From an uncultured Bacteroidia bacterium (GTDB taxonomy: Bacteria; Bacteroidota; Bacteroidia; Bacteroidales; Prolixibacteraceae): a DNA stretch of 44,715 nt. A program made the position numbers and the translations under genes. This document shows, piece by piece, positions 35,043 through 43,489 of this stretch. How positions within the stretch are numbered: the stretch's first letter is position 1; every line of letters starts with the position of its first letter. The DNA lies in the NCBI GenBank assembly GCA_903854235.1, contig CAINVV010000252.1, positions 1 to 44,715 of the forward strand. Reading direction: 5' to 3'. Under the pieces are notes generated by a model. It ran no database searches, was not told the DNA's origin, and saw only the letters and a list, made by a program, of their open reading frames with translations.

Positions 35043-35918
35043 ATGGCAAAAGAAAAAATTAAATTGAAGAAATCACTTTTCAGCTCTTACTTCAGCACGA
35101 CGCTGAGCATTTCGTTGGTGCTGTTCCTCTTCGGTCTGCTTGGTCTGCTTCTGATCAATACCAAGCGATTGTCAGACTACGTGATGGAAAATGTCGGAGT
35201 AACCCTGATCCTGAAAGAAAATACCCGCGAAGTAGATGTACTCAAACTGCAAAAAACACTGGAGGTAGCCTCTTTTATCAAATCTACCCGCTTTGTCGAC
35301 AAAAAAACAGCTGCCGAGGAGCTGAAAAAGGAGCTGGGTGAGAATTTTGTAGATTTTCTTGGCTATAACCCATTGCTCTCCTCCATGGAGGTGAGGGTTC
35401 ACGCAGCTTATGCCAATCCCGATAGTCTGGCCTTGCTGGAGACCCGATTCCTAAAATTTCCGGAAGTACAGGAGGTTTATTATCAACGGAATATGGTAAA
35501 ACAACTCAACTCCAACGTTCAAAAACTCAGTCTGATTATACTTGTTTTAAGTATCCTGATGTTTACCATCTTCATTGCGTTGATCAACAATACCATCAGA
35601 ATATCCATCTATTCAAGGCGTTATCTGATCAATTCCATGCAGCTGGTTGGTGCCACACGGTCCTTCATCCGTTTCCCCTTTGTAGCCAAAAGTATCCTTC
35701 ACGGGGTCTATGGTGCGATTATTGCCTGCTTCATCCTGCTAATGATTTTCTTCTCCTATCAATCAGAATTAAAGGATATCATTGATTTTCAAGACACTGC
35801 CTCACTTGCCATATTGATCGGCGGAATTTTCATTTTTGGAATTGCCATGACGGCCATCTCTACCTATTTCGCCGTAAATAAATTTTTGCATTTGAAGTTT
35901 GATCAACTCTATTATTGA
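35043..35918 (+). CDS. ftsX: Cell division protein FtsX
   Basis: FtsX is the permease-like partner of the FtsE ATPase; it activates peptidoglycan hydrolases during division. The 291-residue protein has a first membrane helix at about 20-40, a periplasmic loop to about residue 155, and three helices near 165-185, 215-240 and 255-280, the minimal FtsX topology. The motif SIYSRRYLINSMQLVGATRSFIRFPF between helices 2 and 3 is typical. ftsE is not adjacent, as is common in this phylum. The 76 bases upstream contain a weak CAGCC/GGCTG hairpin and a TATTCTTG that is one mismatch from a -7 box. Confidence 0.93.
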   Translation: MAKEKIKLKKSLFSSYFSTTLSISLVLFLFGLLGLLLINTKRLSDYVMENVGVTLILKENTREVDVLKLQKTLEVASFIKSTRFVDKKTAAEELKKELGENFVDFLGYNPLLSSMEVRVHAAYANPDSLALLETRFLKFPEVQEVYYQRNMVKQLNSNVQKLSLIILVLSILMFTIFIALINNTIRISIYSRRYLINSMQLVGATRSFIRFPFVAKSILHGVYGAIIACFILLMIFFSYQSELKDIIDFQDTASLAILIGGIFIFGIAMTAISTYFAVNKFLHLKFDQLYY

Positions 35919-35928
35919 ACTATCTTTG
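35898..35928 (+). promoter_or_regulatory. Consensus Bacteroidota promoter for DUF3098-truB-queA
   Basis: TTTG at 35898-35901 and TATCTTTG at 35921-35928 are separated by exactly 19 bases, a perfect match to the Bacteroidota primary sigma consensus. The -33 box lies inside the end of ftsX and the -7 box three bases after its stop. Transcription would start near 35935, about 20 bases before the DUF3098 start. Confidence 0.75.
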
Positions 35929-35954
35929 CGGGTTAATAACTAATTCATTGCTAA

Positions 35955-36224
35955 ATGGCCAAGAATAATGGACAGACGAGCCCGGAAGGGTTTGCAATTG
36001 GAAAGGAGAACTTGAAATTGATGCTGATTGGATTGGGCATCATCATTCTTGGATTTGTGCTGATGACAGGCGGCAGAAGCTCAGACCCCAATGTTTTCAA
36101 CAAGGATATCATTTTCAGCTTTCGCAGGATCACACTTGCACCTCTTGTTGTGATGTTTGGATTTCTTTTTGAAATCTATGCCATCATGAAAAAGCCCAAA
36201 TCAGATAGTCAGAAGAACTCCTGA
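35955..36224 (+). CDS. DUF3098 small membrane protein
   Basis: This 89-residue protein has two membrane helices (LMLIGLGIIILGFVLMTGG, about 25-43, and LAPLVVMFGFLFEIYAIM, about 64-81) with short polar ends. It is the DUF3098 family, found next to ftsX across Bacteroidota. Its function is unknown; a role in the division or envelope apparatus is suggested only by context. It has its own strong promoter. Confidence 0.9.
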   Translation: MAKNNGQTSPEGFAIGKENLKLMLIGLGIIILGFVLMTGGRSSDPNVFNKDIIFSFRRITLAPLVVMFGFLFEIYAIMKKPKSDSQKNS

Positions 36225-36305
36225 AATATCCTTGCTTATTTTGGGGAAAGCGTCTTTATCCAGCAAACAGCTGCAAGTCATCTATATAAGTTACCCGTTC
36301 ATTTA

Positions 36306-37082
36306 ATGAAAGAAAAGGAGTCAAAAGATTTTGATTTCATTCGGGGCGAAATTCTGGTTCTTAACAAACCTTTGGATTGGACCTCATTTGATTTGGTGCA
36401 AAAAGTACGAAACATGCTTTGCCGGCTGTTGAAGATCAAGAAATTAAAAATCGGACACGCTGGGACGCTGGATCCCAAGGCAACTGGAGTCATGGTACTT
36501 TGCTCCGGGAAATTGACGAAGCAGATTGATGAAATTCAGGCCGATGAAAAGGAGTATGTTGCCCTGCTTAAAGTTGGTGCAACTACCCCATCTTTTGATC
36601 TGGAAACAGAAGAGGATGAACAGTTTGAGACGGCTCACATCACACGCGAAACGGTAGAGCAAATTCTTCCGTCGTTCATAGGTTCCATTGAACAGGTCCC
36701 TCCTGCCTACTCGGCAATAAAGGTTGACGGTAAGAGGGCCTACCAATTTGCAAGAAAAGGCAAAGAGGTTGAACTCAAACCAAAAATGCTTGTTATTAAA
36801 GAGATAGAAATCTTAAAATTCGCTTTGCCGGAAATCGAATTGAGAATTGTCTGCAGCAAGGGTACCTACATTCGGGCGCTCGCAAGAGACATCGGCAGAG
36901 CACTCAACAGCGGAGCCTACCTTACCGGATTAAAGCGTACCAGAATAGGTGAATATACAATCGATCGGAGTTTAGACCTGTCAGAGTTAGCGGATATGCT
37001 TTCTGCCCATTTTCAAACCATTAACAATACACACAATTTAAATCATATAAATGTCATCAACAATGAAGCTTTCGAAATTTAA
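36306..37082 (+). CDS. truB: tRNA pseudouridine(55) synthase TruB
   Basis: TruB converts U55 of the tRNA T-loop to pseudouridine. The 258-residue protein has [17 protein letters not shown] and the catalytic motif [14 protein letters not shown] with nucleophile D56, then [17 protein letters not shown] and [23 protein letters not shown]. The C-terminal part [15 protein letters not shown] is standard. A short basic N-terminal extension ([10 protein letters not shown]) precedes the core. It overlaps queA by 20 bases. In many Bacteroidota a uppP gene lies just before truB; here only 81 bases, with no gene, separate it from DUF3098. Confidence 0.96.
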   Translation: MKEKESKDFDFIRGEILVLNKPLDWTSFDLVQKVRNMLCRLLKIKKLKIGHAGTLDPKATGVMVLCSGKLTKQIDEIQADEKEYVALLKVGATTPSFDLETEEDEQFETAHITRETVEQILPSFIGSIEQVPPAYSAIKVDGKRAYQFARKGKEVELKPKMLVIKEIEILKFALPEIELRIVCSKGTYIRALARDIGRALNSGAYLTGLKRTRIGEYTIDRSLDLSELADMLSAHFQTINNTHNLNHINVINNEAFEI

Positions 37083-38112
37083 GTACAATTTACCTGATGA
37101 ATTGATCTCCCTCCATCCATCCAAGAATAGGGACGAATCCAGGTTACTTGTTTTAAACCGTCAAACCGGCGACATTGAACACAAAATCTTTAAAGATGTT
37201 ATTGATTACTTCAACGACAAGGACGTCATGGTTTTCAACAATACCAAGGTATTCCCTGCCAGGCTATACGGAAACAAGGAAAAGACCGGCGCCCAGATTG
37301 AAGTTTTCCTGCTTCGCGAATTAAACCGTGAATTAAGACTGTGGGACGTACTGGTAGATCCTGCCAGAAAAATCAGAATCGGGAACAAACTCTATTTTGG
37401 AGATGATGACCTTTTGGTGGCTGAGGTGATTGACAATACTACTTCGCGTGGCAGAACCCTGCGTTTTCTGTTCGATGGAACCTACGACGAATTCAAGGAC
37501 ACCCTCTTCAAACTTGGAGAAACTCCCCTTCCTAAAATCATCAACCGTCCGGTTGAAGAAGATGATGCAGCTCGTTATCAAACAGTCTTTGCCAAGCACG
37601 AAGGAGCAGTTGCCGCACCAACTGCTGGACTTCACTTCAGCAGAGAGCTACTCAAGAGACTGGAAATAAAAGGGATAGATTTTGCTGAAATAACTTTGCA
37701 TGTTGGCCTCGGGAACTTCCGGAGTGTGGATGTTGAGGATCTCACCAAGCACAAAATGGACTCTGAGCAAATCTGGATCAAGGAAGATGCCGTAAACATC
37801 GTCAATTCAGCAAAAGAAGAACGACACCGCGTTTGCGCAGTTGGTACTACCGTGATGCGTACGCTTGAAACCTCCGTTTCAACCAACGGAATGCTGAAAC
37901 CTTTTGAGGGCTGGACCAACAAATTCATTTTTCCTCCTTATGATTTCAGTGTTGCAGACAGCATGATCTCAAACTTTCACCTTCCCCTCTCCACCTTGCT
38001 GATGATGGTAAGTGCCTTTGCCGGTTATGACAACCTGATGAATGCCTATAAGGAGGCTATCAAAGAGAAATATCACTTTGGTACCTATGGAGATGCGATG
38101 CTTATTATTTGA
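37063..38112 (+). CDS. queA: tRNA preQ1(34) S-adenosylmethionine ribosyltransferase-isomerase QueA
   Basis: QueA transfers and isomerises the ribose of SAM onto preQ1 in tRNA, making epoxyqueuosine, the substrate of QueG (14460-15398). I choose the ATG at 37063 ([15 protein letters not shown]), the conserved start, giving 349 residues; an ATG twelve bases earlier would add MSST. Motifs include [54 protein letters not shown] and [18 protein letters not shown]. The start lies within truB, so the two are translationally coupled. It ends just before a perfect bidirectional terminator. Confidence 0.96.
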   Translation: MKLSKFKYNLPDELISLHPSKNRDESRLLVLNRQTGDIEHKIFKDVIDYFNDKDVMVFNNTKVFPARLYGNKEKTGAQIEVFLLRELNRELRLWDVLVDPARKIRIGNKLYFGDDDLLVAEVIDNTTSRGRTLRFLFDGTYDEFKDTLFKLGETPLPKIINRPVEEDDAARYQTVFAKHEGAVAAPTAGLHFSRELLKRLEIKGIDFAEITLHVGLGNFRSVDVEDLTKHKMDSEQIWIKEDAVNIVNSAKEERHRVCAVGTTVMRTLETSVSTNGMLKPFEGWTNKFIFPPYDFSVADSMISNFHLPLSTLLMMVSAFAGYDNLMNAYKEAIKEKYHFGTYGDAMLII

Positions 38113-38148
38113 AAAATCGTAACTGATCCAGGTTTGGATGGCAAAATA

Positions 38149-38188
38149 AAAAATAAAGCCGGTTGAATAATCAACCGGCTTTATTTTT
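38149..38188. terminator. Bidirectional intrinsic terminator between queA and efp
   Basis: Bases 38149-38166 and 38171-38188 form a perfect 18-bp stem with the four-base loop ATAA. The core GCCGGTTGA/TCAACCGGC is GC-rich, and the outer part AAAAATAAA/TTTATTTTT supplies a U tract on either strand. It sits in the 90-base gap between convergent queA and efp and can end both transcripts. Confidence 0.92.
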
Positions 38189-38202
38189 GGAATCGGATAG
38201 GT

Positions 38203-38772
38203 CTATCTCTTCACGCGTTCAGAATAAGACCGGTCGCGTGTATCCACTTTAATTACATCATTCTGATTGATAAATAGTGGGACCATGATGGTGGCTCCGG
38301 ATTCGACAGTCACAGCCTTCAGTGCAGTAGATGACGCAGTATTGCCACGCTCACTGGGTTCGGCATAGGTAATCTCCAGCTCGATGAACGGAGGAAGATC
38401 AACGGTAAGCGGAGTCTCTGTCTCAGCGTGATAAGTAATCTCTACAGTCATACCCTCCTTCATCAGATCTGCATTTTCAACCATGGCGGCATCTATATTG
38501 ACCTGTTCAAACGTTTCAGCATTCATAAAATTGTAACCCGCTTCGTCGTGATACAGGTATTGGTAGGGCCTTCTCTCTACCCTCACCGTAGTAATTTTTG
38601 TTCCTCCAGAAAAAGTATTGTCAATTACTCTTCCCGTTTTCATGTTTTTTAGCTTGGTGCGCACAAACGCTGGACCCTTGCCCGGTTTTACATGTTGAAA
38701 ACTTACTATCTGGAATATTTGATCATTGAACTCAATACACAATCCATTGCGAAAATCTGCTAAAGTTGCCAT
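38203..38772 (-). CDS. efp: Translation elongation factor P
   Basis: EF-P relieves ribosome stalling at consecutive prolines. The 189-residue protein has the three beta-barrel domains: a KOW-like N-terminal domain with FQHVKPGKGPAFVRTKLKN, the OB domain beginning near residue 65, and the C-terminal domain ending DVIKVDTRDRSYSERVKR. K32 at the tip of the PGKG loop is the site that is modified in some bacteria. No EpmA-like or EarP-like modifying enzyme is nearby. The gene is convergent with queA and divergent from the TauE gene. A minus-strand TATTTTTG at 38825-38818 is the likely promoter. Confidence 0.97.
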   Translation of the reverse strand: MATLADFRNGLCIEFNDQIFQIVSFQHVKPGKGPAFVRTKLKNMKTGRVIDNTFSGGTKITTVRVERRPYQYLYHDEAGYNFMNAETFEQVNIDAAMVENADLMKEGMTVEITYHAETETPLTVDLPPFIELEITYAEPSERGNTASSTALKAVTVESGATIMVPLFINQNDVIKVDTRDRSYSERVKR

Positions 38773-38817
38773 TACCCACTTGATTTGAACGTTTAAAAAC
38801 TATCTTTAAATTTTTTG

Positions 38818-38825
38818 CAAAAATA
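38818..38825 (-). promoter_or_regulatory. Putative efp promoter, -7 box
   Basis: Read on the minus strand, this is TATTTTTG followed by C, fitting TAnnTTTG. It lies 45 bases before the efp start. The nearest TTTG upstream (38841-38838) is only 12 bases away, so the -33 element is not convincing. Confidence 0.45.
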
Positions 38826-38858
38826 GTTAATTCCCTTCAAACCGGAAAATCAATAATA

Positions 38859-39617
38859 ATGTCAGGAATTCTCTCCCATTATTCCCCGTCAGGCATCCAT
38901 TTGCTGCTGATCGGACTTTGTGCCCTACTGGTTGGGATGTCAAAAACCGGGGTACCGGGAGTCTCCATGGTAGTCGTTCCGGTAATGGCCATGATTTTCG
39001 GGGGGAAAGCCTCCACAGGCGTATTGCTTCCCATCCTCATTACAGCCGATTTTTTTGCCGTCATCTATTACCACCGCCACGCAGAGTGGAAACCCTTGTT
39101 AAAAGCCCTCCCATGGGCCTTCGCGGGACTCCTGCTTGCACTTTGGATTGGCGCAGGAGTCAATGACCAGCAGTTTAAGCACATTATTGCCGGAACAGTT
39201 ATATTCTCCTTGGTCCTGATGGTGTGGAACGATCAAAAAAAAGGCGTAAATGAACTTCCAAACTCACCCTTGTTTGCTGCTCTTTTTGGAATTTTGGGCG
39301 GATTTGCAACCATGATTGGCAATGTTGCCGGACCAGTATTTGCCATTTACCTGCTCGCCTTGCATCTTACCAAGAAAAACTACATCGGAACAACGGCTTG
39401 GTTTTTTGCCATCATCAATCTCACCAAGTTACCGATGCAATACTTCGTTTGGAACAACATTCATGCTGAATCCTTGTTCATTGACCTGCTAGCCATCCCC
39501 TTTGTGATGTTAGGCGCCTATCTTGGGATCAAAGCTGTACGCGCAATAAAGGAAGATACTTATCGCTGGGCTGTTTTAGTCATCACTTTTATCTCAGCGC
39601 TTTTGATTTTTCTCTAA
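38859..39617 (+). CDS. TauE/SafE-family membrane permease
   Basis: The 252-residue protein has seven to eight membrane helices in two similar halves, the TauE/SafE pattern. The first half includes LLLIGLCALLVGMSKTGVPG and GVLLPILITADFFAVIYYHRH; the second half repeats the theme with FAALFGILGGFATMIGNVAGP. Family members are thought to export sulfite, sulfoacetate or other sulfur-containing anions, but many have unknown substrates. It is a single gene with no sulfur-metabolism neighbours. It ends just before an AT-only palindrome (39654-39676). Confidence 0.9.
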   Translation: MSGILSHYSPSGIHLLLIGLCALLVGMSKTGVPGVSMVVVPVMAMIFGGKASTGVLLPILITADFFAVIYYHRHAEWKPLLKALPWAFAGLLLALWIGAGVNDQQFKHIIAGTVIFSLVLMVWNDQKKGVNELPNSPLFAALFGILGGFATMIGNVAGPVFAIYLLALHLTKKNYIGTTAWFFAIINLTKLPMQYFVWNNIHAESLFIDLLAIPFVMLGAYLGIKAVRAIKEDTYRWAVLVITFISALLIFL

Positions 39618-39653
39618 TTACTTTCACATTAAATCCCGCTAGGAAGTTCTTTT

Positions 39654-39676
39654 AATAAATATTTAAAATATTTATT
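39654..39676. repeat. AT-only palindrome after the TauE gene
   Basis: Bases 39654-39676 form a 23-base, entirely A/T palindrome around 39665 (AATAAATATTT and AATATTTATT arms). It lies 37 bases after the TauE stop in a 153-base gap before the adaptor gene. It could be a weak terminator or a site of DNA flexibility. The gap also has TAACTTTA (39700-39707), one mismatch from a -7 box, that may serve the adaptor gene. Confidence 0.45.
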
Positions 39677-39770
39677 ATTCATCCTTGGTCCCTATTGCTT
39701 AACTTTACCCCCTGATTCTATCAACATTAACAAGTTACCGGGGTACATAGCCCAATCAATACTATTAACT

Positions 39771-40988
39771 ATGAAAGTCAAAAGAAAATCTGCACAGTTC
39801 GTCTGGGGATTGCTTTGTCTGACTACTTCCCTTTCTTCCTGTTCCAATTCACCCAATACGATTGAAAAAAATCAGTGTGTCATTCTGACCGTTGAAAAAG
39901 GGAGAGTCATCAATCCACTTAAAGCATCCGGGGTGGTGGAACCAGAAAGTGAGGTTTTGGTACGGTGCAATTATCCAAGTACGATCAAGAAAATCATCAA
40001 GGAACCAGGAAGCAGTGTTCAACCGGGAGATTTAATTCTGGTTCTGGAGGACCAGCAAATCAAAACAGATATTGAGAACATCCGGGATCAGCTGGCCCTT
40101 AAAAAAAACAGTCTGGAAAAAAATAATCTTGCCGAATCTTCCACCAAGATAGATTTAAAATACAACGAAGAGGTCAAGAGACTTAATATTACCTCTTTGA
40201 AATCACAGCTTTCTGACGAACAACAATTGCTTGAAGTTGGAGGTATTTCCCCTGCGAAGATCGAAAAGACCAAGCAGGAAATTGCATTGGCAGAAAAGGA
40301 ACTCCTCACCCTGAAAGAAAAAAATGGAATCAGAATCAAGCAACTCAAGGCGGAAGAAGAGGGATTGCTGCTGGGAATTGAAATCCAGGAGAAAGAACTG
40401 AACGAGAAAATAGCTGGCTTGGAACAAATGAATGTAAAATCACCCTCTTCGGGCATTGTGCTAGCCATCAGCAACAAATCCGGAGAAAAAGTGAGCCGGG
40501 ACCAGGTTCTGGTCCGGATTTCAGACTTGTCTTCCTTTAAAATTGCCGGATCCATCGAAGAAAAATTGGCTGATTTTGTCAAGACGGGAACACAGATTTA
40601 TGCCATTCTGGAGGATACCAAGCTTTACGGACACATCGGTATCGTCTCTCCAATTGTGGAAAACGGAAAAATTCAATTTAACATACACCTGGAAGAAAGC
40701 TCTCATCCGAAGTTGATTCCCCACCAAAATATCGAGATCTGGATCGCCAAAAATTTCAAAGAAAATGCCTTGCGCATAAAAAACATTCCACAGTTCGACA
40801 AAGGAAAACCTGAGTTCCTTTTCGTTTACAAGGATGGCAAAGCACTTAAGAACAGAATCGCCACTGGATATACAAACACCGATTACATTGAGGTTACGGA
40901 AGGGGTCAAAGAAGGAGATCAGATCATCGTTCCACTCGCAGGATACCACCAGCTAAAAAATTCAGAAGAAATCACCGTAAAAGAATGA
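39771..40988 (+). CDS. HlyD/RND-type periplasmic adaptor lipoprotein
   Basis: The 405-residue protein starts with a signal peptide ending in the lipobox LSSC (C24), so it is a lipoprotein. A first beta-barrel/lipoyl half (about 40-90, with GVVEPESEVLVRCNYPSTIKK), a long coiled-coil hairpin (about 100-215, rich in Lys, Glu and Leu), the second lipoyl half (KSPSSGIVLAIS) and a beta-barrel/membrane-proximal domain follow. This is the membrane-fusion-protein layout used by ABC, MFS and RND exporters. It is followed after three bases by a TolC-type gene, but no inner-membrane transporter is in the operon. It could serve the MacB-type ABC exporter elsewhere in the genome, which is a guess. Confidence 0.92.
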   Translation: MKVKRKSAQFVWGLLCLTTSLSSCSNSPNTIEKNQCVILTVEKGRVINPLKASGVVEPESEVLVRCNYPSTIKKIIKEPGSSVQPGDLILVLEDQQIKTDIENIRDQLALKKNSLEKNNLAESSTKIDLKYNEEVKRLNITSLKSQLSDEQQLLEVGGISPAKIEKTKQEIALAEKELLTLKEKNGIRIKQLKAEEEGLLLGIEIQEKELNEKIAGLEQMNVKSPSSGIVLAISNKSGEKVSRDQVLVRISDLSSFKIAGSIEEKLADFVKTGTQIYAILEDTKLYGHIGIVSPIVENGKIQFNIHLEESSHPKLIPHQNIEIWIAKNFKENALRIKNIPQFDKGKPEFLFVYKDGKALKNRIATGYTNTDYIEVTEGVKEGDQIIVPLAGYHQLKNSEEITVKE

Positions 40989-40991
40989 GCT

Positions 40992-42530
40992 ATGTTTTGT
41001 AAGGTAAAAAAAATGGTGAGCCTGGTTTTACTTTCTCTCTCCTTGGGATCAGTCCTGTCAGCCCAAAATGAGATCAACAACAAAGATACCCTCAAATTAG
41101 GTCTTAGCCTAAGAAATGTGGTAGAATTGGCAATCACCCAATCTTCTTCGTTAAAATACGCTCAAAATCAACATGTTAGTTATTACTGGCGTTACAGAAA
41201 TTTCTCTAAGCAATTTCTACCGAACCTCATCCTGAGCGGTACCCTTCCCAACTTCACGCAATCAACCGTACCAGTAACTCAACCGGATGGCAGCATTGAA
41301 TTCAAACAAGTCTCTAATCTCTCTATTGCTTCCAATCTTTCATTGAATCAATATATTCCACTCACTGGAACGCAAATCTACGCGTCAACTTCTTTTTCAA
41401 AAGTCCAGGATTTCAACAAGAACAGTGTGCTTTTTTCTGGCAGCCCTTTTTCGATTGGATTTAACCAACCGATCTTCGCCTACAACTGGATGAAATGGTC
41501 TAAAAAAACAGAACCGATGATCTATGATGAATCTCAGAAAAATTTCATCCAAACGATCGAAAACATCGCCTATACGGCTACTTCTTATTTCTTCAACTAT
41601 TTAAGAATACAAACAAATTACAATCTTGCCAAAAGCTCGTACGACAACAGTTCTGACAATCTGAGAATTGCGCAAATAAAGAAGAAGCTCGGACAAATTT
41701 CTGAAAATGATTTTTCCCGTATTCAATTGTCGGTACTCAATGCCCAAAAATCCATGAGTTCCGCTAAAATGGATCTTAAAAATGCCGATTTTTCTCTCAA
41801 ATCCTACATTGGATTGGATCAAAAAGAAAATATAGAACTTCAGATGCCGCTGTTGATTACCCTCTTTGACATTGACGCCAAAAAAGCGCTGAAAGAAGCC
41901 CGGGAAAACCGTTCCGAACAGGTTTATTACCTCCGTCGACTGATATCAGCAGAGAGCCAACTAACTCAGGCCAAAAGAAGTACCGGATTAAGTGCAACCC
42001 TTTCAGGAAATTATGGTCTCTCAAATAGCGCTGAAACTTTTCCTGGTATCTATGAGCAACCCTTGAACCAACGTGTACTTCAACTTACCTTTAGCGTTCC
42101 GATTTTGGACTGGGGTAAAGCTGCCTCCTCAGTCAAGATGGCAGAATCAAACAGAGACCTGGTAAGTTTTGACGTGAAGCAAGCTTTCGAAGATTTTGAC
42201 AGAGGAGTAGTTGTGCAAGTTGAACAGTTTGGACTGCTAAAAGAACAATTGAAAACGGCTGAGGAAGCCGACAAAGTTGCAGCCAATGGATACATCATTG
42301 CCTTGAAAAAATTTCAAAACGGCGAGATCACTATTACGGATATGAATATTGCCTCTTCAGAAAGGGTAACCGCCAAATTAGATTATATTAACTCTCTGGC
42401 TACCTACTGGTTAGCATATTACCGCTTAAGAATTTTAACGCTCTATGATTTTGAATTAAACCAAAAAATCAACTACGATAATCCAATGTTATCCGGAGAA
42501 AAGAGCAAGCTCCCTATCCTAAAAAAATGA
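40992..42530 (+). CDS. TolC-family outer membrane efflux protein
   Basis: The 512-residue protein has a signal peptide (about 1-24, ending LSAQ) and two repeats of the OEP domain: long alpha-helical segments with heptads (NLRIAQIKKKLGQISENDFSRIQLSVLNAQKSM is one such region, abbreviated here as residues 215-250) and beta strands of the outer-membrane barrel (for example LSATLSGNYGLSN). Trimeric TolC proteins form the exit duct of tripartite exporters. The upstream adaptor and this gene are three bases apart. A second in-frame ATG at 41013 could be the start instead. Its stop overlaps the lplA start by four bases. Confidence 0.9.
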   Translation: MFCKVKKMVSLVLLSLSLGSVLSAQNEINNKDTLKLGLSLRNVVELAITQSSSLKYAQNQHVSYYWRYRNFSKQFLPNLILSGTLPNFTQSTVPVTQPDGSIEFKQVSNLSIASNLSLNQYIPLTGTQIYASTSFSKVQDFNKNSVLFSGSPFSIGFNQPIFAYNWMKWSKKTEPMIYDESQKNFIQTIENIAYTATSYFFNYLRIQTNYNLAKSSYDNSSDNLRIAQIKKKLGQISENDFSRIQLSVLNAQKSMSSAKMDLKNADFSLKSYIGLDQKENIELQMPLLITLFDIDAKKALKEARENRSEQVYYLRRLISAESQLTQAKRSTGLSATLSGNYGLSNSAETFPGIYEQPLNQRVLQLTFSVPILDWGKAASSVKMAESNRDLVSFDVKQAFEDFDRGVVVQVEQFGLLKEQLKTAEEADKVAANGYIIALKKFQNGEITITDMNIASSERVTAKLDYINSLATYWLAYYRLRILTLYDFELNQKINYDNPMLSGEKSKLPILKK

Positions 42531-43489
42531 ACCTACTTATCTCTCCCTGCTCTGATCCATACTGGAATTTGGCTGCTGAGGAAATCTTGCTAAAGAATCA
42601 ACAGGAAAATTACCTGTTTCTATATATGAACAAACCTTGTGTTGTCGTTGGGAAACACCAAAATACGCTAAAGGAAATCAATTCTAAATACATATATAGC
42701 AGTAACACTCTAGTCGCCAGACGTTTATCTGGTGGTGGAGCAGTGTACCATGATGAAGGGAATCTCAATTTCAGCTACATCCAATCTGTTGGTCCAGGAG
42801 ATAGCCTTTCCTACAAAAGTCTCACGCAATCCATTCTCTCCTTTCTAATGATCCTGATTCCTGAAATTGAACTTTCAGAAAGAAATGACCTGATGCTTCG
42901 TGGAAACAAAATTTCAGGAAGTGCGATGCACCTATTCAAAAACAGGGTATTGGCTCACGGTACATTACTGATAAACTGTAACCTTTATAATCTATCAGCC
43001 GCCTTAAAAGGTCATCCGGATCGATTTGTGGATAGATCTATCGAATCAAGGAGAGCACCCGTTATGAACCTTTCCGAACAAAACCAGGAATTAACTCCTG
43101 ATTCACTAATTTCCCTATTTTCAGAATATCTGCGAAAATCCGATCCAAACATCATATACTCCCAACTACCCATTGAATTAAATGATCCAATCCTCGAATT
43201 GGTCAACTCAAAATACAGTACTCCAACCTGGATTTATGGCTATTCTCCAAAATATAGTTACAGCAATGAGGTACAGATAGGCCTTCAAATGATCCCTTAT
43301 AGACTCGAAATTGAAAAAGGCATCATTTCAAGTGTTTTATTAGAAGAGAATGATGAATTAAATGACGATATTAAATTATCCTTCAATCGATTAGTAGGCA
43401 TCTCGCATAATATTTATTCTCTCACAAAATCCCTGAATTATGTTGGAAATACTCCATTTGAAAGGCGAATATTCAAAACCCTTATTTGA
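42527..43489 (+). CDS. lplA: Lipoate-protein ligase A
   Basis: LplA activates lipoate with ATP and attaches it to the lysine of E2 and GcvH lipoyl domains. The 320-residue protein has ARRLSGGGAVYHDEGNLNFSY (about 64-84) and GNKISGSA with K128, the conserved ligase lysine, then AHGTLLIN. The C-terminal domain (about 240-320) is present, so it is a complete LplA rather than a LplJ fragment. No lipA or lipB is in the window. The start overlaps the TolC-family gene by four bases. Its GC content is low compared with the suf region (33% in two 60-base lines counted by hand). It is tail-to-tail with uvrC, overlapping it by eight bases. Confidence 0.95.
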   Translation: MNLLISPCSDPYWNLAAEEILLKNQQENYLFLYMNKPCVVVGKHQNTLKEINSKYIYSSNTLVARRLSGGGAVYHDEGNLNFSYIQSVGPGDSLSYKSLTQSILSFLMILIPEIELSERNDLMLRGNKISGSAMHLFKNRVLAHGTLLINCNLYNLSAALKGHPDRFVDRSIESRRAPVMNLSEQNQELTPDSLISLFSEYLRKSDPNIIYSQLPIELNDPILELVNSKYSTPTWIYGYSPKYSYSNEVQIGLQMIPYRLEIEKGIISSVLLEENDELNDDIKLSFNRLVGISHNIYSLTKSLNYVGNTPFERRIFKTLI

